From Spirochaetota bacterium (GTDB lineage: Bacteria > Spirochaetota > Spirochaetia > DTKZ01), in the NCBI GenBank assembly GCA_029562045.1, contig JAKQWJ010000126.1:1-29111 (forward strand): a stretch of DNA of 29,111 bases, read 5' to 3'. Each line of letters begins with the position of its first letter. Within the stretch, counting starts at the first letter, position 1. The notes beneath the pieces are model-generated. The model saw only the letters and a list, made by a program, of their open reading frames with translations, was not told the origin of the DNA and searched no databases. Both the position numbers and the translations under genes were made by a program. Positions 16,192 to 22,933 of the stretch are shown here, piece after piece.

Positions 16192-16214
16192 CCTATTCGT
16201 ATCGGGGGCAGGAA

Positions 16215-17504
16215 ATGACGGAACTGGAACGGGTCGACCGGGAGATCTTCGATGTCATCCGGCAGGAAACCCGGCGGCAGCATCGGAAACTGGAAATGAT
16301 CGCGTCGGAGAATTTCGTGTCCCCCGCAGTCCTCGAGGCGGTGGGATCGGTCCTGACGAACAAATATGCCGAAGGGTATCCGGGAAAGCGGTATTACGGC
16401 GGCTGCGAGCATGTGGATGTGGCGGAGAATCTCGCCCGGGAGCGGGCCTGCCGCCTCTTCCAGTGCGACCATGCCAATGTCCAGCCCCATGCCGGGGCCC
16501 AGGCCAACATGGCGGTGTACTTTTCCCTGCTGGAGCCGGGGGACACGGTTCTGGGGATGAATCTCGCCCACGGCGGGCATCTTACCCATGGTTCGCCGGT
16601 GAACTTTTCGGGGCGCTTCTATAAAATCGTCAGCTACGGGGTGAACCGGGAGACGGAGACCATCGATTACGAGGAACTGGCCCGGATTGCCCGGGAAAGC
16701 CGGCCGAAACTCATCATCGCCGGGGCCTCCGCCTATCCCCGGACCATCGACTTCGTCAAATTCCGGCGGATCGCCGACGAGGTGGGGGCTTTTTTCATGA
16801 CCGACATGGCCCATATCGCGGGCCTTGTGGCCGCGGGACTGCACCCGTCACCGCTGCCCCATGCGGATTTCACCACCTCCACCACCCACAAGACGCTTCG
16901 GGGGCCCCGGGGGGGGCTCATCCTCATCGGCAAGGACAAGGAAAACACCCTGGGCCTGACGGCCCCCAAGAGCGGCCGCCTGAAGATGTGGTCCGAGGTC
17001 CTGGACGGGACGGTCATGCCGGGCATGCAGGGAGGGCCCCTGATGCATGTCATCGCCGGGAAGGCGGTGGCCTTCAAGGAGGCCCTGGAACCCTCCTTCC
17101 GGGAGTATCAGAAACAGATCCTCCGGAACGCCCAGGCCCTCTCCGCCGCTCTCCAGGAGGGGGGCGCCCGGATCGTTTCCGGCGGCACGGACAACCATCT
17201 CATGCTCATCGACGTCAGACCCTTCAAGATCAGCGGAAAACAGGCGGAAACCCTGCTGGACCGGGCCAATATAACGGTCAACAAGAACGGAATTCCCTTC
17301 GACACCGCGAGCCCCCTGGTGACCTCCGGAATCCGGGTGGGAACCCCCGCGCTGACCACCCGGGGCATGGGGGAGAAGGAGATGAAAACCATAGCCGGGT
17401 TCGTGCTGGAGGTGCTGAAGAATCCGGATAACGACGGCCGGATCGCGGAGATCGCCGGGAAGGTCGAGGCGCTGACGACGAATTTCCCCCTGGTGGCGGA
17501 ATGA
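16215..17504 (+). CDS. glyA: Serine hydroxymethyltransferase
   Basis: 429 residues, normal length. It has KLEMIASENFVSPAVLEAVGS (25-45), EGYPGKRYYGGCEHVDVAE (53-71) with the substrate-binding Tyr, the MTDMAHIAGLVAAG cofactor segment (195-208), and the Schiff-base lysine K226 in TTSTTHKTLRGPRGG. The pyridoxal-phosphate enzyme interconverts serine and glycine while charging tetrahydrofolate with a one-carbon unit, in the cytoplasm. A GGCAGGA sequence precedes the ATG at 16215. The gene stands alone behind the 14-bp repeat array. The next gene has its own strong promoter. Confidence 0.96.
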   Translation: MTELERVDREIFDVIRQETRRQHRKLEMIASENFVSPAVLEAVGSVLTNKYAEGYPGKRYYGGCEHVDVAENLARERACRLFQCDHANVQPHAGAQANMAVYFSLLEPGDTVLGMNLAHGGHLTHGSPVNFSGRFYKIVSYGVNRETETIDYEELARIARESRPKLIIAGASAYPRTIDFVKFRRIADEVGAFFMTDMAHIAGLVAAGLHPSPLPHADFTTSTTHKTLRGPRGGLILIGKDKENTLGLTAPKSGRLKMWSEVLDGTVMPGMQGGPLMHVIAGKAVAFKEALEPSFREYQKQILRNAQALSAALQEGGARIVSGGTDNHLMLIDVRPFKISGKQAETLLDRANITVNKNGIPFDTASPLVTSGIRVGTPALTTRGMGEKEMKTIAGFVLEVLKNPDNDGRIAEIAGKVEALTTNFPLVAE

Positions 17505-17518
17505 AATTCAGGTTCGCA

Positions 17519-17548
17519 TTGACAAAGCTTCTTACCGGAACCTATACT
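17519..17548 (+). promoter_or_regulatory. Promoter of the cNMP-domain gene
   Basis: TTGACA (17519-17524), an 18-bp spacer and TATACT (17543-17548). The start is near 17555, about 17 nt before the ATG at 17572. This is one of the best sigma-70 matches in the window. Confidence 0.65.
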
Positions 17549-17571
17549 GAATCGAGTAAATAGGATGCGGT

Positions 17572-18801
17572 ATGAGTAATCCTTTACAACTGTCCATCGT
17601 CAATTTCAACAAGGGCGCCTACATCATCGTGGAGGGCAAGCAGAAAGCGGATTATTTCTTCATCATCCGCTCGGGGAAGGTGCGCATCAGCAAAGAGGCG
17701 GAAGTTGTGGAGGAAGAGGGGGGCAATCTCCTGGGGCCGGGGGATTTTTTCGGCGTCGTTTCCACCATGTCCTCCCACAGTCATGTGGAAACCGCCCAGG
17801 CCATGACCGACGTCTCCCTCATCGCCGTCCATCGGGACCAGTACGGCCTCCTCATCGAGAAGAACAATCCGGTGGCGATGAAGATCATCGAGCAGTTCTC
17901 CCGCCGGATGCGCTATCTGGACGAGGCCCTGGCGCGGCTCACCAACAAGGAGGTCCGTGAGGGAGACCCGAACCTTCTTTTCGAGGTCGCCGAGTATTAC
18001 GCGAAACAGAACCAGTACAATCTGGCCTATTACGCCTACTATCACTATGTCAAGCTCTACCCCACCGGCGAGCACATGCGGAAGGCCATGGAAAGGATGG
18101 CCAAAATCCAGCCCTACGCCAAACCCGTCTTTCTGGACGGAAGCGATACCACCTTCAACAGGGTCTATCCGAAAAACACCATGGTTTTCGCCGAAAGCAT
18201 GCCGGGAAAGGAGCTTTACATCATCCAGCGGGGCAGTGTGAAGATCTCCAAACTCGTGGGGGGGACGGAGGTTCTGCTGGCGGTCCTGAAGTCCGGCGAC
18301 ATCTTCGGGGAGATGTCCCTGATCGAAAACAAGCCCCGCTCGGCCTCCGCCATCGCCTACGAGGATTCGTCGCTATTGGCGGTGAACAAGGACAACTTCG
18401 CCCGGATGGTGACGGCCCAGCCCCAGATCATCTCCCGCCTCACCCAGCTTCTGGCGGAGCGCATCTGGTTCATTTACAAGCAGCTGGCCAACACCTCCCT
18501 TACCGATCCGGTGGGACGGATGTTCGACGCCCTCCTGATGCAGCTGGAAAAGGCACGGGTGCCCATCTATCCCGGAGCCCCCTACACCTTCGATATCGGG
18601 CCCAAGGAGCTCATCAACATGGTGGGGCTTCCCATGGCGGAGGGCAACACCGCGCTGCGGCAGCTTCTGCAGAACACCCGGATCAAAGCGGTGGACAACA
18701 AGATCCAGACCTCCGATGTGGAGGAAATCATGAAGCAGGCGAGCTATTACCGCAAAATGCAGCGGATCGAGAAGGCCCGCCGGGTGCAACGCCGCTATTA
18801 A
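17572..18801 (+). CDS. Protein with two cyclic-nucleotide-binding domains
   Basis: 409 residues. Residues 10-120 and 195-305 are Crp-like cNMP-binding beta-rolls. Between them lies a helical TPR-like segment (VAEYYAKQNQYNLAYYAYYH, 139-158). The second domain has the phosphate-binding cassette FGEMSLIENKPRSASA (245-260) with E247 and R256, so it should bind a cyclic nucleotide. The first reads FFGVVSTMSSHSHVETA at that place, with no arginine, so it is probably degenerate. Residues 310-390 resemble a Crp-type C-terminal region (PKELINMVGLPMAEGNTALR), and a basic tail ends RIEKARRVQRRY. It could be a transcription factor or a soluble signalling protein. The stop overlaps the convergent reductase stop by 4 bp. 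Confidence 0.8.
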   Translation: MSNPLQLSIVNFNKGAYIIVEGKQKADYFFIIRSGKVRISKEAEVVEEEGGNLLGPGDFFGVVSTMSSHSHVETAQAMTDVSLIAVHRDQYGLLIEKNNPVAMKIIEQFSRRMRYLDEALARLTNKEVREGDPNLLFEVAEYYAKQNQYNLAYYAYYHYVKLYPTGEHMRKAMERMAKIQPYAKPVFLDGSDTTFNRVYPKNTMVFAESMPGKELYIIQRGSVKISKLVGGTEVLLAVLKSGDIFGEMSLIENKPRSASAIAYEDSSLLAVNKDNFARMVTAQPQIISRLTQLLAERIWFIYKQLANTSLTDPVGRMFDALLMQLEKARVPIYPGAPYTFDIGPKELINMVGLPMAEGNTALRQLLQNTRIKAVDNKIQTSDVEEIMKQASYYRKMQRIEKARRVQRRY

Positions 18802-19145
18802 GGGATCAGGCGCTCGGGTCTCCTCTCGGGGATGCCCGAAGGCTCCTTTCCGGAAGCGCTGAACTCCTCGGTGAGGTACAGAGCACAGAAACAGTGTCCA
18901 TACTCTTCCAGATCCGGCGGGCAGTACACGCAGGGACAGATGACATCCTGGTCCCGTTCCCGGCTCCCGGCGGTGTCCCGACAGGGGCAGAGGTAGTATC
19001 CGTACCGGTTGAAGTTCGCCGTCAGACCCCGGATCAGGGTCTCCAGAAAGGCGGGGTCCCCGTTGAGTTTCCAGCCCTGGTGGCTGGAGACCATCTCCGC
19101 GAAGCGCCGGGTGTCGGCGTCGGTTTTCTCAGGCCAGGAGTTCAT
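18798..19145 (-). CDS. Ferredoxin-thioredoxin reductase catalytic chain
   Basis: 115 residues. The cysteine pattern CPC (x16) CPC (x8) CFC matches the FTR beta (catalytic) chain: LCPCRDT, ICPCVYC and GHCFCALY. Those cysteines form a 4Fe-4S cluster beside a redox-active disulfide, which takes electrons from ferredoxin one at a time and reduces a thioredoxin-type partner. The variable chain needed in plants and cyanobacteria is absent here, as in many anaerobes. The ATG at 19145 lies inside the end of the glutaredoxin gene (17-bp overlap), so the two are coupled and the glutaredoxin is the likely electron acceptor. A charged 20-residue C-terminal tail is extra. Confidence 0.85.
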   Translation of the reverse strand: MNSWPEKTDADTRRFAEMVSSHQGWKLNGDPAFLETLIRGLTANFNRYGYYLCPCRDTAGSRERDQDVICPCVYCPPDLEEYGHCFCALYLTEEFSASGKEPSGIPERRPERLIP

Positions 19146-19431
19146 CCCATTTTTCCTTGACGAAGCCGGTGGTGGATTTATCGCCGTCCACCACGAGAAA
19201 GGGGAAGATCAGGCTGCGCTGGTGCCGCTCCCTGAGCTCCGCCCTCAACTCCGCCTTGATCTCCGGCTCCAGCTGATCGATGTTGACGTATCGGAAGGCC
19301 AGCTTCCGGTCCCGGAGGTAGGAGATGGCCCGGCGGCAGAAGCCGCAGGTGGACAGGGCGTACACCGTTATGGAATGTCCCGTGGAGTCTCCCTCCACGT
19401 TGGTGAAATCGATTTTATCCTGCACAGACAT
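19129..19431 (-). CDS. Glutaredoxin-family protein
   Basis: 100 residues. The thioredoxin fold begins at ITVYALSTCGFCRRAISYL with the CxxC pair C29 and C32, then FRYVNIDQL, FPFLVVDGD (in place of the usual cis-Pro TVP) and TGFVKEKWDELLA. It resembles glutaredoxin/NrdH-like proteins. The overlapping partner is the ferredoxin-thioredoxin reductase catalytic chain, so this protein probably takes electrons from ferredoxin rather than from glutathione. An N-terminal extension of about 18 residues precedes the fold. AGGCGG lies upstream of the ATG at 19431. Confidence 0.82.
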   Translation of the reverse strand: MSVQDKIDFTNVEGDSTGHSITVYALSTCGFCRRAISYLRDRKLAFRYVNIDQLEPEIKAELRAELRERHQRSLIFPFLVVDGDKSTTGFVKEKWDELLA

Positions 19432-19450
19432 GGAACCGCCTTTAGGATAG

Positions 19451-19472
19451 GGTATCCTCGCTTCAAGATACC
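19451..19472. other. Inverted repeat upstream of the glutaredoxin gene
   Basis: GGTATC (19451-19456) and GATACC (19467-19472) flank 10 bp. An overlapping GGATA-GGG-TATCC hairpin starts at 19445. It lies between the rlpA stop and the glutaredoxin start and lacks a U-tract, so an operator or RNA hairpin is more likely than a terminator. Confidence 0.3.
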
Positions 19473-19519
19473 AAAGGCGTGGGCGAAATGCAACCGGAGC
19501 CGTTTTTTTTCGAGGTCCG

Positions 19520-20116
19520 TCACTCCCGGCGGATCATGACTCCCTGGAAGCCCAGGAGGGAAAGCTTTTCCGTGGCGGCCTCGAGTTCAGCGGCGGGAAC
19601 GTGTTCCAGGAGCACCCGGAAATGGCCGGAAGGAGAGGTTTCGATGGACGGGGACAGGCCCGCCTCGAAGAGCCGGTTGCGGAGTTTCCGGGCGTTCTCC
19701 TCGTTTCCGAAGGCCGCCACCTGGATTGTCCGAAAAGCCGCCTCCGGCTCCCGGTGGACGATTTCGATTCGGACCCGGCCGACCCCCCGGGGTGTCAGTC
19801 CGATGATGTCCGCCGCCGCCCTGGACAGATCTATGATCCGGTCCTCCACGAAGGGGCCGCGATCGTTGATCCGCACGATGACCGATTTCGCCGATTCCAG
19901 GTCCGTCACCCGGACTTTCGTCCCGAAGGGGAGGGTCTTGTGGGCGGCGGTGAGCTTGTTGGTGTCGAAGATCTCCCCGCTGGCTGTCCTCCGTCCCTGG
20001 AATTTGCCCCCGTACCAGGAGGCGCCGCCCTCGGTTTCGAAGGCGAAAAGCCCGGCGCCGAGGAATAGGAGGACCGGGGCGGAAAGCGCCGCCCGACGGA
20101 AGATGGTGCGGGTCAT
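19520..20116 (-). CDS. rlpA: RlpA-like septal ring lytic transglycosylase / SPOR domain protein
   Basis: 198 residues. A signal peptide (MTRTIFRRAALSAPVLLFLG then AGLFA) precedes a double-psi beta-barrel: GGASWYGGKFQGRRTASGE (30-48), AAHKTLPFGTKVRVTDL and VRINDRGPFVEDRIIDLS, with the D-R-G-P-F motif and catalytic Asp. The C-terminal 70 residues (AFRTIQVAAFGNEENARKLR ...) are a SPOR domain, which binds denuded peptidoglycan at the division site. RlpA cleaves bare glycan strands in the periplasm. The start is the ATG at 20116; no ribosome-binding site is seen, but a GATAAT box at 20123-20128 is spaced for a leaderless mRNA. No lipobox cysteine is present, unlike in E. coli. Confidence 0.88.
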   Translation of the reverse strand: MTRTIFRRAALSAPVLLFLGAGLFAFETEGGASWYGGKFQGRRTASGEIFDTNKLTAAHKTLPFGTKVRVTDLESAKSVIVRINDRGPFVEDRIIDLSRAAADIIGLTPRGVGRVRIEIVHREPEAAFRTIQVAAFGNEENARKLRNRLFEAGLSPSIETSPSGHFRVLLEHVPAAELEAATEKLSLLGFQGVMIRRE

Positions 20117-20122
20117 ACCGGT

Positions 20123-20128
20123 ATTATC
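20123..20128 (-). promoter_or_regulatory. -10 box for rlpA (leaderless)
   Basis: GATAAT on the minus strand, with +1 predicted exactly at the ATG (20116). The -35 is unclear. It sits inside an ATACCGG/CCGGTAT inverted repeat (about 20115-20141), a possible operator. Confidence 0.35.
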
Positions 20129-20173
20129 GGCGCGCCGGTATCGGCCCTTGACCCATGCCCCCGGAGGAGGCCA

Positions 20174-20235
20174 TCCCTCCGGTGAGTCCTCCGTCCCCGG
20201 GAAATCCCTCCGGTGAGTCCTCCGTCCCCGGGAAA
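20174..20235. repeat. 31-bp direct duplication between rlpA and pirin
   Basis: Two adjacent perfect copies of a 31-bp unit (20174-20204 and 20205-20235). Each contains the reverse complement of GGGGACGGAGG (20188-20198, 20219-20229) and ends CCGGGAAA. Degenerate fragments (GGAAATCC, CTCCGTCCGG) continue to about 20282. Confidence 0.9.
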
Positions 20236-20301
20236 TCCTGGAAATCCGGGGCGAAATCCGACCCGTGGATTCTCCGTCCGGGGGGAACTCCCGGGAAGAG
20301 C

Positions 20302-20330
20302 TTGGAAATACTCCGATAGGGGAGTAGTAT
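20302..20330 (+). promoter_or_regulatory. Pirin promoter with internal inverted repeat
   Basis: TTGGAA (20302-20307), a 17-bp spacer and TAGTAT (20325-20330). TACTCC and GGAGTA (20309-20314, 20321-20326) form an inverted repeat within the spacer, possibly an operator. GGAGG follows 4-5 nt before the ATG. Confidence 0.5.
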
Positions 20331-20359
20331 TCCGGGATACGTATGACCCGGGAGGAAGC

Positions 20360-21205
20360 ATGAAGAAGACGGAGCGTCTCGTTATCCGCCGGTTTCCCGC
20401 GCGGCCCACGATGGAGGGGGCGGGAGTGCGGCTCAAACGCGTTCTCGGTTACCCGGAGCGGGAACTGATCGATCCCTTTCTTCTGTTCGATCACTTCGGT
20501 TCGAAGGACCCGGAGGATTACGTCGCCGGGTTTCCCTGGCATCCCCATCGGGGGATCGAAACCGTCACCTACATGCTGGAAGGGAGGACCGAACACGGCG
20601 ACAGCCTGGGCAACCGGGGCGTCATCGGCCCCGGCGATGTGCAGTGGATGACCGCCGGCGGCGGGATCATCCATCAGGAGATGCCGCTGGTGAGCCCTGG
20701 GGGCTTGCGGGGTTTTCAGCTCTGGGTGAATCTTCCGAAGAGCGCCAAGATGATGGATCCCCGGTATCGGGACGTGCAGAGCTGCGATATCCCCGTGGCG
20801 GAGACCCCGGAGGCGCGGGTCCGCGTCGTAGCCGGCAGTTACGCCGGTCTCAGAGGGCCGGTGAGGGATGTGGTGGTGGAGCCCCTGTACCTGGATGTGA
20901 CCCTGGGGGACGGAGGACGCTTCGAATTGGATACCCCGCAGGGGCATACCTTCCTGGCCTACCTCTTCGAGGGCAGGGCCTTTTTCGGTTCCGCCCCGGC
21001 GGAGATGGAGGCGGAAATCGGCCTTCTCTTCGGGGACGGAGGCGCCTTCACCGCCCGGGCCGGGGACGGAGGCGCACGGTTCATCCTTTTCGGGGGAAGG
21101 CCCCTGGGGGAACCCATAGCCTGGAGGGGTCCCATCGTCATGAATACCCGGGAAGAACTGGACCAGGCCTTCCGGGAGCTGCGCGACGGAACTTTTATTC
21201 GATGA
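20360..21205 (+). CDS. Pirin family protein
   Basis: 281 residues, the usual pirin length. It is a double cupin: the N-terminal cupin has WHPHRGIETVTYMLEGRTEH (about 60-79) and GGGIIHQEMP (about 105-114), which supply the His-His-His-Glu metal ligands. The C-terminal cupin lacks them, as is typical. RGFQLWVNLP and FILFGGRPLGEPIAWRGPIV are also characteristic. Bacterial pirins act as iron-dependent regulators or as quercetinase-like dioxygenases; no choice can be made from sequence. Start ATG 20360 with GGAGG at 20351. An in-frame upstream ATG at 20213 would translate the repeat and promoter. Three exact copies of GGGGACGGAGG fall in this gene, encoding Gly-Asp-Gly-Gly. Confidence 0.9.
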   Translation: MKKTERLVIRRFPARPTMEGAGVRLKRVLGYPERELIDPFLLFDHFGSKDPEDYVAGFPWHPHRGIETVTYMLEGRTEHGDSLGNRGVIGPGDVQWMTAGGGIIHQEMPLVSPGGLRGFQLWVNLPKSAKMMDPRYRDVQSCDIPVAETPEARVRVVAGSYAGLRGPVRDVVVEPLYLDVTLGDGGRFELDTPQGHTFLAYLFEGRAFFGSAPAEMEAEIGLLFGDGGAFTARAGDGGARFILFGGRPLGEPIAWRGPIVMNTREELDQAFRELRDGTFIR

Positions 21206-21231
21206 CGGAGAAGTCCCCAGCGAACTTTTCT

Positions 21232-21260
21232 TTGACAAACAAGAACGGAGCCCTTACAAT
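21232..21260 (+). promoter_or_regulatory. dctPQM promoter
   Basis: TTGACA (21232-21237), a 17-bp spacer and TACAAT (21255-21260). It differs from the consensus at one position. The start is near 21267, followed by a strong GGAGGAGG site at 21273-21280. Confidence 0.75.
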
Positions 21261-21284
21261 GTGAAAATAAATGGAGGAGGTGGC

Positions 21285-22280
21285 ATGAAAAAACTGATCA
21301 TTGCGGTTGTCGCGCTCTGTCTGGTTGCGGGATTCGTGTTCGCCGGCGGAGAAAAAGAGGCTCCCAAGGGGCCGGTGCAGCTGAAATGGGCCCATGTCTA
21401 TGAAACCGGCGAAGAATTTCACAAATGGGCGCTCTGGTCGGCGGAAGAGATCAAAAAGAAGACCAAGGGCGCCTATCAGATCGAGGTCTTCCCCGCCTCG
21501 GCCCTGGGAAAGGAATCCGATATCGTGCAGGGACTGAGCCTCGGATCAGTGGACATCGTCTACGCCGGCTCGGCTTTCATCGGCAATACCTACGGGCCCA
21601 TCGCCATCGGGGAAGCTCCCTTCATGTTCGAGGGATTCAAGCATTTTCAGAATTTCGCGAAGAGCCCGTTCTTCAAGGAACTGGCCGACGGATACGAGAA
21701 GGCTTCCAAAGGGAACAAGGTCACCGCGGTCACGTATTACGGGGCCCGCTGCGTCACCTCGAAAAAGCCCATCAACAAGCCGGAGGACATGAAAGGGCTC
21801 AAAATCCGGGTTCCCAACGCCCCGCTCTATCTCATGTTCACCGAAGCGGTGGGCGCCAATGCCGCCCCCATCGCCTTCGCGGAGGTTTACCTGGCCCTGC
21901 AGCAGGGGGTCGTGGACGCGCAGGAAAACCCCCTTCCCACGATCCAGGCGAAGAAGTTCTACGAGGTGCAGAAGTACATCAATCTGACCCAGCACATCGT
22001 CAACAATCTTCTCACCATCATCGGCAGCCCGACCTGGAAGAAGCTGTCCCCGGAGAGCCAGCAGATCTTTGCCGACGTGACCCGTGAAGCGGCGGAGAAA
22101 TGTTCCCTGGCCATCAACAAGGCTGAGGATGACCTCCTGGTCTGGTTCGAAAAACAGGGCAACATCGTCAACAAGACCGACAGGGCGCCCTTCATTCAGG
22201 CCGTCGCCCCGAGCCTGAAAAGCAGTCCCCGGATGACCTGGAGCCTGGAGGATTACAACAAGATGCAGGCTCTGAGGTAG
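21285..22280 (+). CDS. dctP: TRAP transporter solute-binding protein
   Basis: 331 residues. The signal peptide MKKLIIAVVALCLVAGFVFA is followed by GGEKEA. The DctP fold has LKWAHVYETGEEFHKWALW, FPASALGKESDIVQGLSLG and KGLKIRVPNAPLYLMF. The arginine in KIRVP is the usual carboxylate-binding residue. AFAEVYLALQQGVVDAQENP completes the pattern. It captures a solute, probably an organic acid, in the periplasm and hands it to DctQM. The exact ligand is unknown. The ATG at 21285 is chosen because a perfect GGAGGAGG precedes it; an in-frame ATG at 21261 overlaps the promoter. A GC-rich hairpin before dctQ may raise its level relative to the membrane subunits. Confidence 0.92.
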   Translation: MKKLIIAVVALCLVAGFVFAGGEKEAPKGPVQLKWAHVYETGEEFHKWALWSAEEIKKKTKGAYQIEVFPASALGKESDIVQGLSLGSVDIVYAGSAFIGNTYGPIAIGEAPFMFEGFKHFQNFAKSPFFKELADGYEKASKGNKVTAVTYYGARCVTSKKPINKPEDMKGLKIRVPNAPLYLMFTEAVGANAAPIAFAEVYLALQQGVVDAQENPLPTIQAKKFYEVQKYINLTQHIVNNLLTIIGSPTWKKLSPESQQIFADVTREAAEKCSLAINKAEDDLLVWFEKQGNIVNKTDRAPFIQAVAPSLKSSPRMTWSLEDYNKMQALR

Positions 22281-22295
22281 CTGATTTTTTACGTC

Positions 22296-22331
22296 CCGCC
22301 GCTCCAGGGGATGTCGTCCCGGGGGCGGCGG
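22296..22331 (+). terminator. Putative intercistronic hairpin between dctP and dctQ
   Basis: CCGCCGC (22296-22302) pairs with GCGGCGG (22325-22331) and is followed by CGATTTTC. It is a weak terminator or RNA-stabilising hairpin of the kind that lets a binding-protein gene exceed its permease genes. The loop is long (22 nt), so confidence is limited. Confidence 0.35.
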
Positions 22332-22365
22332 CGATTTTCAACATCCCGCAGTTCAAGGAGCCGGC

Positions 22366-22920
22366 ATGGCAAACGACACCATCCCCGAGCCCGGAAACGG
22401 GCCTTCGGACTCCCACGATTTCGATCTCAAAAAACTGCCCTTCGAGGACTACATCGTCCTCCTCTTGTTCTGGGCCCTGGGGATCGTCGTTTTTGCGCAG
22501 TTCTTCTCCCGGTACGTTCTCAACGCGGCGATCGTATGGACGGAGGAGTTCGCCCGCAACCTTCTGATCTGTGTGGGTTTCCTCGGGTCCGCCATCGGAG
22601 CCCGGAAGAATTCCCACATTTTCATGGAGGCGGGTTACCGTTTCTTCCCCCGGAAACTGGGTTTTTTCCTGTCCACCCTGACGGATGTCATCAAGGTCCT
22701 GTTCTATGGGATCTGCGCCTATCTTACGGCGAAGATACTGCCCCTGATGCACCGGGAGTATTTCACCACCGTTTTATGGCCCATGTCCGTTCTCTATGCT
22801 CCCGTGCTCGCCGGGTTCCTGCTGATGACCTACCGGGCGGCGGCGGTGGCGTGGAAACACTGGAAAACCGGTTTCATCCCGGTGCTGAACGACCCCTCGG
22901 CTTTCAAGCCGATGGATTGA
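22366..22920 (+). CDS. dctQ: TRAP transporter small permease subunit
   Basis: 184 residues with four predicted membrane helices: about 28-50 (YIVLLLFWALGIVVFAQFFS), 60-80, 100-125 and 145-170. WTEEFARNLLICVGFLGSAI (58-77) is the DctQ signature with the conserved E-E-x-x-R. It forms the small inner-membrane subunit that holds DctM. A 25-residue hydrophilic N-terminal extension is somewhat longer than usual. AAGGAG lies 6 nt before the ATG. Third in order after dctP and its hairpin, 13 bp before dctM. Confidence 0.9.
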   Translation: MANDTIPEPGNGPSDSHDFDLKKLPFEDYIVLLLFWALGIVVFAQFFSRYVLNAAIVWTEEFARNLLICVGFLGSAIGARKNSHIFMEAGYRFFPRKLGFFLSTLTDVIKVLFYGICAYLTAKILPLMHREYFTTVLWPMSVLYAPVLAGFLLMTYRAAAVAWKHWKTGFIPVLNDPSAFKPMD

Positions 22921-22933
22921 GAAGGGGAGCGCC

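Noticed and set aside
15933..16844. Minus-strand frame reading the 14-bp repeat as a Pro/Arg/Gly-rich repeated peptide and running into glyA
   Set aside because: The repeat period of 14 is not a multiple of three, so the peptide changes frame between copies. The remainder is antisense to glyA.
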